A stretch of 9,303 nt of DNA from Azonexaceae bacterium (GCA_009469685.1 SSTA01000117.1:1-9303), one strand, 5' to 3'; positions 1-7,295 are shown, numbered from the stretch's first letter. The notes: generated from the sequence alone by a model not told the origin. Program-made: numbers and translations.

Positions 1-264
1 ACCGAGGGCTATCTGCGGGCTTCCGAGTTCTCCCGTGAGCGCATCGAGGATCTGTCGCAGCACCTCAAAGTAGGCGACGAAGTCGAGGCCATGATCATCA
101 ACGTCGATCGCAAGACCCGCGGCATCAACTTGTCGATCAAGGCGAAAGACCAGGCTGAGCAGCACGAAGCCATGCAAAAACTGGCCTCGGAGTCGTCCTC
201 CGCCGCTTCCGGAACGACCAATCTGGGAGCGCTACTCAAGGCCAAGCTGAACCAGCAGGGCTGA
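1..264 (+). CDS. rpsA: 30S ribosomal protein S1, C-terminal part (5' truncated by window)
   Basis: This open frame enters from the left edge and stops at TGA 262-264, giving the last 87 residues. It begins inside the final S1 (OB-fold) RNA-binding repeat: [18 protein letters not shown], then [18 protein letters not shown] and [10 protein letters not shown]. These match the pattern of the sixth repeat of proteobacterial S1 as I remember it. A polar Ser/Ala-rich tail follows and ends in [11 protein letters not shown]1 is the large mRNA-binding protein of the 30S subunit and helps recruit mRNAs that are structured or have weak Shine-Dalgarno sites. The stop lies 14 nt before the ihfB start, the usual rpsA–ihfB arrangement in beta- and gammaproteobacteria. 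Identification is firm; the start and the upstream repeats are outside the window. Confidence 0.95.
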   Translation, partial: TEGYLRASEFSRERIEDLSQHLKVGDEVEAMIINVDRKTRGINLSIKAKDQAEQHEAMQKLASESSSAASGTTNLGALLKAKLNQQG

Positions 265-265
265 T

Positions 266-270
266 GAAGG
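266..270 (+). promoter_or_regulatory. Shine-Dalgarno site that fixes the ihfB start
   Basis: GAAGG lies 8 nt before the ATG at 279. The in-frame ATG at 264 overlaps the rpsA stop and has only AGGG at 257-260, 3 nt away, which is too close. Family alignment also favours 279, since IHF-beta proteins normally begin MTKSEL. Confidence 0.7.
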
Positions 271-278
271 CGCAAGGC

Positions 279-563
279 ATGACCAAATCCGAGCTTATCG
301 CCCGGCTGGCGGAAAGATTCCCGCAGCTGGTCGCCAAGGACGCCGATTTCGCGGTGAAGATGATCCTCGATGCGATGTCCGAAGCACTAGTGCGGGGTGA
401 TCGCATCGAAATCCGCGGATTCGGCAGCTTTGCGCTCAACTATCGCCCACCCCGGGTTGGTCGCAATCCGAAGTCGGGCGATAAGGTCAGCGTACCGGCC
501 AAGTGGGTTCCCCACTTCAAAGCTGGAAAAGAGCTGCGCGAGCGGGTGGATAAGGCCATCTGA
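279..563 (+). CDS. ihfB: Integration host factor subunit beta
   Basis: This is a 94-residue HU/IHF-family DNA-bending protein, the same length as the E. coli subunit. It starts [15 protein letters not shown], the usual IHF-beta N-terminus. The dimerisation core [12 protein letters not shown] lies around residues 42-53. The minor-groove arm motif [10 protein letters not shown] lies at residues 61-70, with Pro64 as the expected DNA-intercalating proline, and [14 protein letters not shown] closes the protein. With IhfA it forms the heterodimer that sharply bends specific DNA sites for recombination, replication and sigma54 transcription. An upstream ATG at 264 would add five residues (MKAQG), but the GAAGG spacing and family length favour 279. 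It follows rpsA by 14 nt and is closed by the terminator at 595-622, so it is probably co-transcribed with rpsA. Confidence 0.96.
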   Translation: MTKSELIARLAERFPQLVAKDADFAVKMILDAMSEALVRGDRIEIRGFGSFALNYRPPRVGRNPKSGDKVSVPAKWVPHFKAGKELRERVDKAI

Positions 564-594
564 AGCGCGTTTTGGCGCAATGTGTTAGATTTCC

Positions 595-622
595 GGCGGT
601 GGCCAAGGCCACCGCCTTTTTT
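595..622 (+). terminator. Rho-independent terminator after ihfB, directly before lapA
   Basis: A near-perfect GC-rich inverted repeat, GGCGGTGGC (595-603) and GCCACCGCC (608-616), with a four-base loop CAAG is followed by six T (617-622). It should end the rpsA–ihfB transcript. The T tract ends only five bases before the lapA ATG, so the hairpin is also in the leader of any lapA mRNA that starts upstream of it. Confidence 0.9.
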
Positions 623-627
623 ATGCC

Positions 628-894
628 ATGAATGCGCTGACCTGGGCTGTACGGCTCTCTATATTTCTCCTGCTGTTCGTTTTCGCCGTTGCCAATACAG
701 AGCCGGTAGCGGTTCGTTTCGTTCTTGGGCAGGTATGGCATGCGCCGCTCGTCATCGTTTTGCTCCTGTTCTTTTCCGCGGGGGCTCTTCTTGGCGTGCT
801 CTCCATGTTGCCCATCCTCTATCGCCAGCGCCGCGAAATCGCACGTCTCAAGAGGGCTGAAGGAGAGGAAGGCACCACCATTTCCGCGCCATGA
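628..894 (+). CDS. lapA: LapA-domain inner-membrane protein (LPS assembly protein A family)
   Basis: The product is an 88-residue protein with two hydrophobic segments, about residues 7-23 and 39-62. They are separated by a short loop with the family-typical NTEPVAVRFVLGQ, and a basic cytoplasmic tail follows (YRQRREIARLKRAEG). Size, topology and motif fit the LapA/YciS family. In E. coli LapA sits in the inner membrane and works with LapB in controlling LPS synthesis. It overlaps lapB by four bases (ATGA), the expected partnership. The start at 628 is the only canonical one: an in-frame stop lies at 586-588 and no ATG, GTG or TTG lies between them. No Shine-Dalgarno sequence precedes it, only the terminator T tract and ATGCC. 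How it is transcribed and translated is therefore unclear from sequence. Confidence 0.88.
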   Translation: MNALTWAVRLSIFLLLFVFAVANTEPVAVRFVLGQVWHAPLVIVLLLFFSAGALLGVLSMLPILYRQRREIARLKRAEGEEGTTISAP

Positions 895-2063
895 GCGAGA
901 TTTTCAATTACTGGCAACTCCTGCTGATCCCTTTGTTTTTTGGTTTGGGCTGGGCAGCAGCCCGAATCGACATTCGGCAGGTGGTGCACGAATCGCGGGC
1001 ACTGCCTCGATCCTATTTCCAGGGGCTCAATTTCCTATTGAATGAGCAGCCGGACAAGGCGATCGATTCCTTCCTGGAAGTCGCCAAGATCGATCCCCAG
1101 ACGGTAGAGCTGCACTTTGCCCTGGGGAATCTCTTTCGCCGCCGCGGTGAGACAGAACGGGCCATCCGCATGCACGAAAATCTCATCGAGCGCGGAGACC
1201 TGGACGAGGTTTTTCGGCTCCAAGCCCTCCTTGAACTCGGCCAGGATTACCTCAAGGCTGGGCTTCTGGATCGCGCCGAAGCTATCTTCAATCGCTTGCT
1301 CGGAACCGCCAGGGACGAGGAGGCGAAGCGAAATCTCCTCGAAATCTATCAGGTTGAGAAGGAGTGGCAAAAAGCTGTAGATGTGGCCCGGGAATTGCCA
1401 GGCGCAGCTTCGCAGAAGGATATTGCAGAGTACTACTGTGAGCTTGCTGCGGGCGAAATCATACGTTCCAGACCCGATCCTGCGCGTGAATATCTGGAGA
1501 CGGCGCTGCAGCACAATCGAAAATGTGTGCGGGCGAGCTTGCTACAAGGCGATCTGCTCGTCCAGGAGGGTCGCCTCGGCGAGGCAATCGAGGCTTGGCA
1601 ACGCATCGAGCAGCAGGATCCAGCTTTTCTCTCGCTGATTGCACAGAGATTGCTTGAGGCCTATCGGACCGGAGAACGCCGGGACGAAGGGATCGCGCTG
1701 CTGAGGGGGTATCTGGAGCGTTACCCGTCCCTTGACCTGCTGGATGTCGTTTATCAGCTCGTCCTTGAAAGCGGCGGATCCGAGGCAGCGTACCGACTGG
1801 TCCGCGATGAACTGCAGCGTAATCCTACGCTGGTCGGTCTGGAAAAGCTCATGAGCGCCCGCCTTCCCTTGGTTGCCCCGGAAACCCGTAGCGATCTCGA
1901 ATTGGCGAAGAGCATCGTTCAAGGCTACACCAAGCGCCTATCCCGCTACCAGTGCAATGCCTGCGGGTTCAAGGCGAGACAGTTTTATTGGCGCTGTCCC
2001 GCTTGCGGTGGCTGGGAAACCTATCCTCCCAAGCGTAGCGAAGAGTTCGATCTGGCTTTATAG
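891..2063 (+). CDS. lapB: LPS assembly protein LapB (TPR protein with rubredoxin-like zinc knuckle)
   Basis: The product is 390 residues, typical for LapB/YciM. An N-terminal hydrophobic anchor spans about residues 7-24. Tetratricopeptide-type helical repeats fill about residues 42-320, for example YFQGLNFLLNEQPDKAIDSF and LQALLELGQDYLKAGLLDRA. A C-terminal rubredoxin-like metal site has two CxxC pairs, Cys355/Cys358 (CNACGF) and Cys369/Cys372 (CPACGG). In E. coli LapB promotes FtsH-dependent degradation of LpxC, the committed enzyme of lipid A synthesis, and so balances LPS with phospholipid. The start codon overlaps the lapA stop in an ATGA junction. No well-spaced ribosome site is present (AGGAAGG lies about 20 nt upstream), so coupling to lapA is likely. 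All four metal cysteines are present and no disruption is seen. Confidence 0.95.
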   Translation: MSEIFNYWQLLLIPLFFGLGWAAARIDIRQVVHESRALPRSYFQGLNFLLNEQPDKAIDSFLEVAKIDPQTVELHFALGNLFRRRGETERAIRMHENLIERGDLDEVFRLQALLELGQDYLKAGLLDRAEAIFNRLLGTARDEEAKRNLLEIYQVEKEWQKAVDVARELPGAASQKDIAEYYCELAAGEIIRSRPDPAREYLETALQHNRKCVRASLLQGDLLVQEGRLGEAIEAWQRIEQQDPAFLSLIAQRLLEAYRTGERRDEGIALLRGYLERYPSLDLLDVVYQLVLESGGSEAAYRLVRDELQRNPTLVGLEKLMSARLPLVAPETRSDLELAKSIVQGYTKRLSRYQCNACGFKARQFYWRCPACGGWETYPPKRSEEFDLAL

Positions 2064-2070
2064 GATATTC

Positions 2071-2166
2071 ATGATTCCTCACGAAATTTACTTCTCTGCC
2101 CAAGGGAACTGGTCTCGGGTCGGGGAACCCTCGGCCGTTATCCATCCGATTGGAGCTTGCTGCTGA
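2071..2166 (+). CDS. Possible 31-codon small ORF bridging lapB and rfaE1
   Basis: I do not recognise this frame, and it may be non-coding. It starts at ATG 2071 (MIPHEIYFSAQGNW...) and ends ...IGACC with TGA 2164-2166. An AGGA sequence at 2062-2065 overlaps the lapB stop codon and lies five bases before the ATG, a usable if short spacing. The stop overlaps the rfaE1 ATG in a TGATG junction. This fits a small coupled gene that carries ribosomes from lapB to rfaE1. The predicted peptide has one Trp and a C-terminal Cys-Cys, no membrane segment and no motif I can name. The alternative is an ordinary 102-nt intergenic spacer with a chance frame. Conservation in relatives would decide. Confidence 0.3.
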   Translation: MIPHEIYFSAQGNWSRVGEPSAVIHPIGACC

Positions 2167-3098
2167 TGCAACGTCTGGACAGCCTGGGAGGCTGCCGTCT
2201 CCTCATCGTGGGAGACGTCATGCTGGATCGTTACTGGTTTGGCGAGGTAAGCCGGATTTCTCCTGAGGCGCCGGTCCCAGTGGTCAAAGTTGAAAGGCTA
2301 GAGGAGCGTCTGGGTGGCGCGGCCAACGTGGCCCGCAACGCGGCAGCTTTAGGGGGAATCATCACCTTGTTGTCGGTCGTTGGTGACGACGAAGCCGGCC
2401 GATCCTTGGGGCAACTTCTCAGCGATGCCGGGATCCAAGCTGGCTTGCAAATCGATCGCCAAATTGATACCACCGTGAAGCTTCGGGTCATAGGACGGCA
2501 ACAGCAATTATTGCGCATCGATTTTGAAACCACGCCATCCCACGAAGTGCTGCGCGCCAAACTGGAAGATTTTGAAGAGCGCCTTCAGGATTGCGATGTC
2601 GTCGTGCTTTCGGACTATGGTAAGGGCGGACTCACCCACATTGCCGAAATGATCCGACTGGCGCGGGCTGCTGACAAACCTGTCCTGGTCGACCCCAAAG
2701 GCGATGAGTACGCGAAATACGCGGGTGCGACAATCATCACTCCCAACCGCTCGGAACTGCGCCAGGTCGTAGGGCGATGGGGCAGTGAGGAGGAACTCGC
2801 CACCAAGGCCCAGACGCTACGGCGCCGTTTGGGGCTCGATGCGTTGCTCGTGACGCGGAGCGAAGAGGGCATGACGCTCTACCGGGATGACGAGATCATC
2901 CATGAGGCCGCTCAAGCCCGCGAGGTCTTCGATGTCTCCGGCGCGGGGGATACGGTCATCGCCACCCTGGCGATGCTGATTGCCGCCGGGGCGTCGTGGG
3001 ACGAGGCGGTGCGGGTTGCCAACCTGGCCGCCGGTATCGTGGTCGGCAAGCTGGGTACGGCTGTCGTGACCCGACACGAGCTCGAATCCGTTCTATAA
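2166..3098 (+). CDS. rfaE1: D-glycero-beta-D-manno-heptose-7-phosphate kinase (RfaE domain I)
   Basis: The product is a 310-residue PfkB/ribokinase-family sugar kinase. N-terminal substrate-binding motifs are VGDVMLDRYWFGEVSRISPE (residues 15-34) and LGGAANVARNAAALGG (49-64). DPKGDEYAKY follows at 176-185 and ITPNRSE at 191-197. The C-terminal signature DVSGAGDT lies at 256-263, with Asp262 as the expected catalytic base in the anion hole. It phosphorylates heptose-7-phosphate at C1 on the route to ADP-heptose for the LPS inner core. The length covers only the kinase half of the bifunctional E. coli HldE; no nucleotidyltransferase domain is present. ATG 2166 is chosen because GGAG (2152-2155) lies 10 nt upstream. 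A TTG at 2157 is only one base from that site. hldD follows nine bases after the stop. Confidence 0.94.
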   Translation: MQRLDSLGGCRLLIVGDVMLDRYWFGEVSRISPEAPVPVVKVERLEERLGGAANVARNAAALGGIITLLSVVGDDEAGRSLGQLLSDAGIQAGLQIDRQIDTTVKLRVIGRQQQLLRIDFETTPSHEVLRAKLEDFEERLQDCDVVVLSDYGKGGLTHIAEMIRLARAADKPVLVDPKGDEYAKYAGATIITPNRSELRQVVGRWGSEEELATKAQTLRRRLGLDALLVTRSEEGMTLYRDDEIIHEAAQAREVFDVSGAGDTVIATLAMLIAAGASWDEAVRVANLAAGIVVGKLGTAVVTRHELESVL

Positions 3099-3107
3099 GG
3101 ATCATTC

Positions 3108-4106
3108 ATGTACACCATCGTTACGGGCGCTGCAGGCTTTATCGGATCCAACGTCGTCAAGGCGCTCAATGATCGCGGAAATTCCCGCATCATCGCCGTG
3201 GACAACCTTACCAAAGCCGAGAAATTCAGGAATCTGGTCGATTGCGAGATCGTCGATTACCTGGACAAGGAAGACTTCATCGAGCGTCTCCAGGCCGGCC
3301 ATTTCGATGGCGAAATCGACGCCGTCCTCCACCAGGGGGCATGTTCGGACACCATGGAAACCGATGGCCGCTACATGATGGAAAACAACTTCCGGTATTC
3401 CACGATTCTGCTCGATTGGTGCCTGGACCAGGATGTCCAGTTCCTCTACGCATCGAGTGCAGCCACCTACGGCGGTGGTCAGGCGTTCAGAGAGGAGCCA
3501 GCCTGCGAGAACCCGCTGAACGTCTATGGCTACTCCAAGTTCCTCTTCGATCAGGTCGTTCGCCAGCGCTTGGCAGCGGGAGTTGCTTCGCAGGTTGTGG
3601 GCTTCCGCTATTTCAACGTCTATGGGCCGCGCGAGAACCACAAGGGAAGGATGGCCTCCGTCGCCTTCCATCACTTCAACGAGTTCCGTCGTGAAGGGCG
3701 CGTCAAGCTGTTCGAGGGCTCTCATGGTTACGGTAACGGTGAGCAAAAACGGGACTTCGTTTTCGTCGGAGACGTCGCCAAGGTCAATATGTTCTTTCTG
3801 GACCACCCCGAAAGGAAAGGCATATTTAATGTCGGGTCAGGACGTGCCCAGAGTTTCAACGATGTTGCGCTATCGACGGTCAATAGTTGTCGCCGGCTGG
3901 CGGGCAATGCGCTGTTGAGCCTAGACGAGATTCTCAAGCAGGGACTCTTGGAATACGTCCCTTTCCCAGATGCCTTGAAGGGAAAGTATCAGGCCTTCAC
4001 CGAGGCCGATCTCAGCCGCTTGCGCCAGGCAGGGTATACGGAGGCCATGGCTACCGTGGAAGAAGGCGTTGAGCAATACGTCGAGTGGTTGAGCAAGCAT
4101 GTATAA
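3108..4106 (+). CDS. hldD: ADP-L-glycero-D-manno-heptose 6-epimerase
   Basis: The product is a 332-residue extended short-chain dehydrogenase/reductase, slightly longer than the roughly 310 residues of the E. coli enzyme. The N-terminal Rossmann motif [10 protein letters not shown] (residues 6-15) binds [17 protein letters not shown] (75-87) is typical of the HldD group. [11 protein letters not shown] (114-124) holds the active-site serine, and Tyr140 and Lys144 form the YxxxK pair (YGYSK). [19 protein letters not shown] (167-185) contains Lys179, near the position of the second catalytic lysine reported in E. coli HldD. The enzyme inverts C6 of ADP-D,D-heptose to give ADP-L,D-heptose for the LPS core. 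AAGGA at 3097-3101 lies six bases before the ATG. The last eight bases overlap cysM. Confidence 0.96.
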   Translation: MYTIVTGAAGFIGSNVVKALNDRGNSRIIAVDNLTKAEKFRNLVDCEIVDYLDKEDFIERLQAGHFDGEIDAVLHQGACSDTMETDGRYMMENNFRYSTILLDWCLDQDVQFLYASSAATYGGGQAFREEPACENPLNVYGYSKFLFDQVVRQRLAAGVASQVVGFRYFNVYGPRENHKGRMASVAFHHFNEFRREGRVKLFEGSHGYGNGEQKRDFVFVGDVAKVNMFFLDHPERKGIFNVGSGRAQSFNDVALSTVNSCRRLAGNALLSLDEILKQGLLEYVPFPDALKGKYQAFTEADLSRLRQAGYTEAMATVEEGVEQYVEWLSKHV

Positions 4107-4998
4107 GACTCTCGAAGATTTTGTCGGCAACACTCCGTTGGTTCGCCTGACAAGACTACCGGGCCCCGAGATCGATCGTCGAGGCGCTGTGGTATTGGCG
4201 AAACTTGAGGGCAATAATCCGGCGGGTTCGGTCAAGGACCGACCGGCGCTGTCGATGATCCGTCATGCTGAAACGCGGGGACTCATCCGCCCTGGCGATA
4301 CCTTGATCGAAGCGACCTCTGGAAACACGGGTATCGCGCTCGCCATGGCAGCGGCCATGAAAGGCTACCGGATGATTCTGGTGATGCCTGAGAATCAGAG
4401 CCTGGAGCGCCGCCAGACCATGCGCGCTTTTGGTGCCGAGCTGGTCCTGACTCCGCGGGACGGGGGAATGGAGCTTGCTCGGGATGTCGCCGAAAGGATG
4501 CGCGATGAGGGCAAGGGGATCATCCTCGACCAGTTTGCCAACCCGGATAACCCCCTGGCTCACTACGAGGGAACAGGTCCGGAGATATGGCGCGACACCG
4601 GTGGAAAGATCACCCATTTCGTGTCCAGCATGGGAACCACCGGCACTATCATGGGGACTTCCCGTTTTCTGAAGGAGAAGAATCCGGCGATCCAGATCGT
4701 CGGATGCCAACCCGAGGAAGGAAGCCAGATTCCCGGCATCCGAAAGTGGCCTGAAGCCTACCTTCCCAAGATATTCGACCGATCGCGGGTTGATGTGGTC
4801 GAGAACGTCAGCCAGGCTGATGCCGAAGCGATGACGCGACGACTGGCGCGAGAAGAAGGCATTTTCTCGGGTATTTCATCTGGCGGGGCAGTTGCGGTAG
4901 CCTTGCGCCTGGCGGCGACTCTTGACAAGGCAGTGATCGTCACGGTGATCTGCGATCGGGGCGATCGCTATCTTTCCACAGGCGTCTTTCCCGCTTGA
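4099..4998 (+). CDS. cysM: Cysteine synthase B (O-acetylserine sulfhydrylase, PLP-dependent)
   Basis: The product is 299 residues, a fold-type II PLP enzyme of the CysK/CysM family. The PLP lysine is Lys46 in [12 protein letters not shown]. The substrate-binding loop TSGNTG is at residues 73-78, and the phosphate-binding loop GTTGT at 179-183. SGISSGGA (257-264) supplies the serine near the pyridine nitrogen. [11 protein letters not shown] near the end is CysM-like, and the length is that of CysM rather than the usually longer CysK. It makes cysteine from O-acetylserine and sulfide, and CysM enzymes can also use thiosulfate. It starts eight bases inside hldD and has no clear ribosome site, so coupling is likely. 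It has no direct LPS role; its position appears to be a conserved betaproteobacterial order. Confidence 0.94.
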   Translation: MYKTLEDFVGNTPLVRLTRLPGPEIDRRGAVVLAKLEGNNPAGSVKDRPALSMIRHAETRGLIRPGDTLIEATSGNTGIALAMAAAMKGYRMILVMPENQSLERRQTMRAFGAELVLTPRDGGMELARDVAERMRDEGKGIILDQFANPDNPLAHYEGTGPEIWRDTGGKITHFVSSMGTTGTIMGTSRFLKEKNPAIQIVGCQPEEGSQIPGIRKWPEAYLPKIFDRSRVDVVENVSQADAEAMTRRLAREEGIFSGISSGGAVAVALRLAATLDKAVIVTVICDRGDRYLSTGVFPA

Positions 4999-5786
4999 TG
5001 CACTCCCCGATTCTGGTATTCGATATCGAGACCATTCCGGATGTGTCCGGACTGCGTCGGATCCATGCCCTGTCGCAAGATCTCTCCGACGCCGAAGTCG
5101 CCGAACTCGCATTTCAGCAGCGTCGGGCCAGGACCGGCTCCGACTTTCTCCCCCACCATCTCCATCGGGTTGTGACCATTTCCTGCCTTTTGCGGGCCGG
5201 TGAGACGTTTCGCGTTTGGTCCCTCTCTGAGCCCGATCATGGCGAGGCTGAGATTCTTCAGCGTTTCTTTGACGGAGTAGAGAAATTCACTCCCCGACTC
5301 GTGTCGTGGAACGGGGGTGGCTTCGATCTTCCTGTGCTTCACTATCGAGGGCTTCTCCACGGCGTTGCCGCACCGCGCTATTGGGACTTGGGAGACGGTA
5401 ATTACTCAGACAGTCGCGAGTTCAAATGGAACAACTACATCAGCCGCTATCACACTCGGCACCTGGACCTCATGGACCTTCTCGCTCTGTACCAGCCCAG
5501 GGCCAACGCTCCTCTTGACGAGTTGGCGAAACTCATGGGTTTTCCGGGAAAGGTCGGAATGGACGGCAGCAAAGTCTGGGAAGCCTGGCTGGCGGGGCGT
5601 AGTGCAGAAATCCGAGATTACTGCGAGACCGATGTCGTCAATACCTACTTGGTCTATAACCGTTTTCGCCGCATGCGGGGTGAGCTGACGCCCGAGGAGG
5701 AAGTTCGCGAGATCGAGTTCGTGCGCAGTCATTTGTCTTCCCTTCATGCTGTGCACTGGATCGAATTCAATGCCGGCTTCGCGTGA
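4998..5786 (+). CDS. Predicted 3'-5' exonuclease, PolB-like DEDDy family
   Basis: The product is 262 residues, with the three exonuclease motifs of the DnaQ-like/PolB-like superfamily. Exo I is LVFDIET (Asp9, Glu11). Exo II is LVSWNGGGFDLPVL with Asp110. Exo III is YCETDVVNTYLVY with Tyr208 and Asp212 spaced YxxxD, which marks the DEDDy type. A further acidic cluster, HLDLMDLLALY, lies at about residues 155-165. It looks like the stand-alone predicted PolB-like exonuclease (COG3298-type) found in many proteobacteria; there is no polymerase domain. The biological substrate is not established to my knowledge. ATG 4998 overlaps the cysM stop as TGATG and no good ribosome site precedes it, so it is probably coupled to cysM. 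A TTG one codon upstream (4995) is less likely. Confidence 0.88.
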   Translation: MHSPILVFDIETIPDVSGLRRIHALSQDLSDAEVAELAFQQRRARTGSDFLPHHLHRVVTISCLLRAGETFRVWSLSEPDHGEAEILQRFFDGVEKFTPRLVSWNGGGFDLPVLHYRGLLHGVAAPRYWDLGDGNYSDSREFKWNNYISRYHTRHLDLMDLLALYQPRANAPLDELAKLMGFPGKVGMDGSKVWEAWLAGRSAEIRDYCETDVVNTYLVYNRFRRMRGELTPEEEVREIEFVRSHLSSLHAVHWIEFNAGFA

Positions 5787-5836
5787 CTATCGCGAGCATC
5801 AGGCCTTGGAATCCATAGAAAATAGGTGAATATCTC

Positions 5837-7003
5837 ATGAAAATTGGCATCGCCGGAACGGGATACGTCGGGTTGTCGAATGCCATGCTGCTCGCTCAGA
5901 ACCATGAGGTCGTGGCACTGGATGTCGTCCCCGAGAGGGTCGCGAAACTTCAAGCGAAGCAGTCGCCGATCATTGACCGGGAAATCGAGGAATTCCTTCT
6001 GAATCGTCCCCTCAATTTCCGGGCAACGCTGGACGCGCGCAATGCCTATGAGGGTGCGGATTATGTGATCGTCGCCACACCGACCGACTACGATCCTGAA
6101 ACGAATTACTTCAACACCCGCACCGTCGAGGCAGTCGTCAAGGAGGTCACGGCGATCAACCCGGAAGCGATCATCGTCATCAAGTCGACGGTTCCGGTCG
6201 GCTACACCGAGAAGTTGCGCGCTCAGACCGGTAGCGATCGGATCCTTTTCTCACCGGAATTCCTGCGCGAGGGAAGGGCACTCCACGACAATCTCCACCC
6301 CTCGCGGATCATCGTCGGTGAGCGCTCGGAAAGAGCTCGCCGGTTTGCAGATCTCCTCCTCGAGGGTGCCGAGAGCAAGGATGTCCCGATACTGCTAACG
6401 GGGTCGACCGAGGCTGAGGCAATCAAGCTTTTCGCCAATACCTTCCTCGCAATGCGGGTAGCTTATTTCAACGAATTGGATACCTATGCGGCATCCCATG
6501 GGCTCGATACTCGCCAGATCGTCGAAGGGGTGTGCCTAGACCCGAGAATCGGCAGCCACTACAACAATCCCTCCTTTGGCTATGGAGGCTACTGTTTGCC
6601 CAAAGACACAAAGCAGTTGCTCGCCAACTACCGCGATGTCCCACAGAATCTGATCCACGCGATCGTCGAATCCAACACCACGCGCAAGGACTTCGTGGCG
6701 GATAGCATTCTGCGGCTAAAGCCCAAGGTTGTTGGGGTTTACCGTCTGATTATGAAGGCGGCGTCGGACAATTTTCGCGCGTCCAGCATTCAGGGCATCA
6801 TGAAGCGCATCAAGGCCAAAGGAGTCGAGGTCATTGTTTACGAGCCGGTCCTGACCTCCGAAGAGTTTTTCAATTCCAGAGTGGTGGTCGACTTTCAGGA
6901 GTTCAAGGAGCGCTCCGACGTCATCGTTGCCAACCGCATGACCAGCGAACTCGACGACGTTGCCCACAAGGTCTACACCCGGGACCTGTTCGGTCGGGAC
7001 TGA
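5837..7003 (+). CDS. ugd: UDP-glucose 6-dehydrogenase
   Basis: The product is 388 residues, the same length as E. coli Ugd, which it appears to parallel closely along its whole length (from memory, not aligned). The N-terminal NAD-binding GTGYVG is at residues 7-12, [16 protein letters not shown] at 79-94, [20 protein letters not shown] at 138-157, and catalytic Lys197 in EAIKLFANT. The nucleophilic Cys253 is in [13 protein letters not shown], and the C-terminal UDP-binding domain follows ([14 protein letters not shown]). The enzyme oxidises UDP-glucose twice with NAD to UDP-glucuronate, a precursor for capsule, exopolysaccharide or aminoarabinose. AGGTGA at 5824-5829 lies seven bases before the ATG, a clear ribosome site. 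The gene lies 50 nt after the exonuclease. I see no convincing promoter in that gap and no intrinsic terminator after the gene. Confidence 0.96.
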   Translation: MKIGIAGTGYVGLSNAMLLAQNHEVVALDVVPERVAKLQAKQSPIIDREIEEFLLNRPLNFRATLDARNAYEGADYVIVATPTDYDPETNYFNTRTVEAVVKEVTAINPEAIIVIKSTVPVGYTEKLRAQTGSDRILFSPEFLREGRALHDNLHPSRIIVGERSERARRFADLLLEGAESKDVPILLTGSTEAEAIKLFANTFLAMRVAYFNELDTYAASHGLDTRQIVEGVCLDPRIGSHYNNPSFGYGGYCLPKDTKQLLANYRDVPQNLIHAIVESNTTRKDFVADSILRLKPKVVGVYRLIMKAASDNFRASSIQGIMKRIKAKGVEVIVYEPVLTSEEFFNSRVVVDFQEFKERSDVIVANRMTSELDDVAHKVYTRDLFGRD

Positions 7004-7058
7004 AGGCTGATTCCGGCGCGCAGGTGCGCAGCATGGTGAAGTGCGAGCCCGACTCATG

Positions 7059-7086
7059 TTGACTATCGTTCGCCCATCGGTATAAT
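7059..7086 (+). promoter_or_regulatory. Sigma70-type promoter for tRNA-Val
   Basis: TTGACT (7059-7064) and a perfect TATAAT (7081-7086) are separated by 16 bases. Transcription would start near 7092-7094, a few bases before the mature tRNA at 7099. The bases after the -10 (GCGCGGCTCC) are GC-rich, as in stringently controlled stable-RNA promoters. This is the clearest promoter in the window. Confidence 0.88.
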
Positions 7087-7098
7087 GCGCGGCTCCTC

Positions 7099-7175
7099 AG
7101 GCGCATAGCTCAGTTGGTTAGAGCACCACCTTGACATGGTGGGGGTCGGTGGTTCGAATCCACTTGCGCCTACCA
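7099..7175 (+). tRNA. tRNA-Val(GAC)
   Basis: The gene is 77 nt and folds into a full cloverleaf. The acceptor stem AGGCGCA (7099-7105) pairs with TGCGCCT, followed by discriminator A and an encoded CCA (7173-7175). The D arm is GCTC...GAGC. The anticodon stem is CCACC/GGTGG with loop TTGACAT and anticodon GAC at 7133-7135. The T arm is GGTGG/CCACT with loop TTCGAAT; the one G-T pair closes the stem. The anticodon reads valine codons GUC and GUU. It resembles E. coli tRNA-Val(GAC) in D arm, anticodon arm and length. A strong promoter lies directly upstream, and a terminator hairpin at 7261-7291 separates it from thrS. Confidence 0.97.
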
Positions 7176-7197
7176 GATTCCTTGACGGAGCGATTCC

Positions 7198-7239
7198 ATG
7201 ATTTTCCGAACTAGCATCTCTGAAGTTCTGAAACCGTAA
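7198..7239 (+). CDS. Possible 13-codon leader ORF upstream of thrS
   Basis: ATG 7198 opens a short frame, MIFRTSISEVLKP, ending at TAA 7237-7239. GGAG at 7187-7190 lies seven bases upstream, as good a ribosome site as most real genes here have. The frame lies between tRNA-Val and the terminator hairpin that precedes thrS, where a leader peptide would sit. Only one of its 13 codons is for threonine, so a classical threonine attenuator is not supported. It could be chance. Confidence 0.25.
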   Translation: MIFRTSISEVLKP

Positions 7240-7260
7240 CGAGTCAGCTTGCGTTGAACT

Positions 7261-7291
7261 AAAAAGTGCGGCTCGTCCGCACTTTTTTTTT
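7261..7291 (+). terminator. Rho-independent terminator between tRNA-Val and thrS
   Basis: The stem is AAAAAGTGCGG (7261-7271) with CCGCACTTTTT (7277-7287), loop CTCGT, and an uninterrupted run of nine T at 7283-7291. The sequence is a textbook terminator for the tRNA-Val transcript. Because thrS starts only 16 bases after the T run, it may instead, or also, act as an attenuator or leader hairpin for thrS. The A-tract on the left arm also gives it some bidirectional character. Confidence 0.9.
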
Positions 7292-7295
7292 CCCC

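Noticed and set aside
582..628. Extended -10-like TGTTAGATT (583-591) as a lapA promoter
   Set aside because: The hexamer matches only four of six consensus positions and no -35 lies at a suitable distance. Its start site would fall inside the terminator stem, so it is too weak to list.
1035..1514. A 159-codon minus-strand frame opposite lapB
   Set aside because: It lies inside the TPR coding region of lapB, has no recognisable motif, and there is no minus-strand context in the window.
2117..2130. GGGT...ACCC hairpin in the lapB–rfaE1 gap as a regulatory RNA element
   Set aside because: It has only four paired bases with a six-base loop and no extension of the stem, so it is no better than chance.
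3102..3806. A 234-codon open frame on the minus strand opposite hldD
   Set aside because: It is a mirror of a well-supported epimerase gene with no ribosome site or family motif that I can see, so it is a GC-driven shadow.
7015..7029. GCGC/GCGC hairpin after ugd as a terminator
   Set aside because: It has only four base pairs and no T tract follows, so it does not support an intrinsic terminator call.
7182..7217. TTGACG (7182-7187) as the -35 of a thrS promoter upstream of the hairpin
   Set aside because: The -35 is good, but no acceptable -10 lies at 15-19 bases. The nearest candidate, TAGCAT, is 24 bases away.
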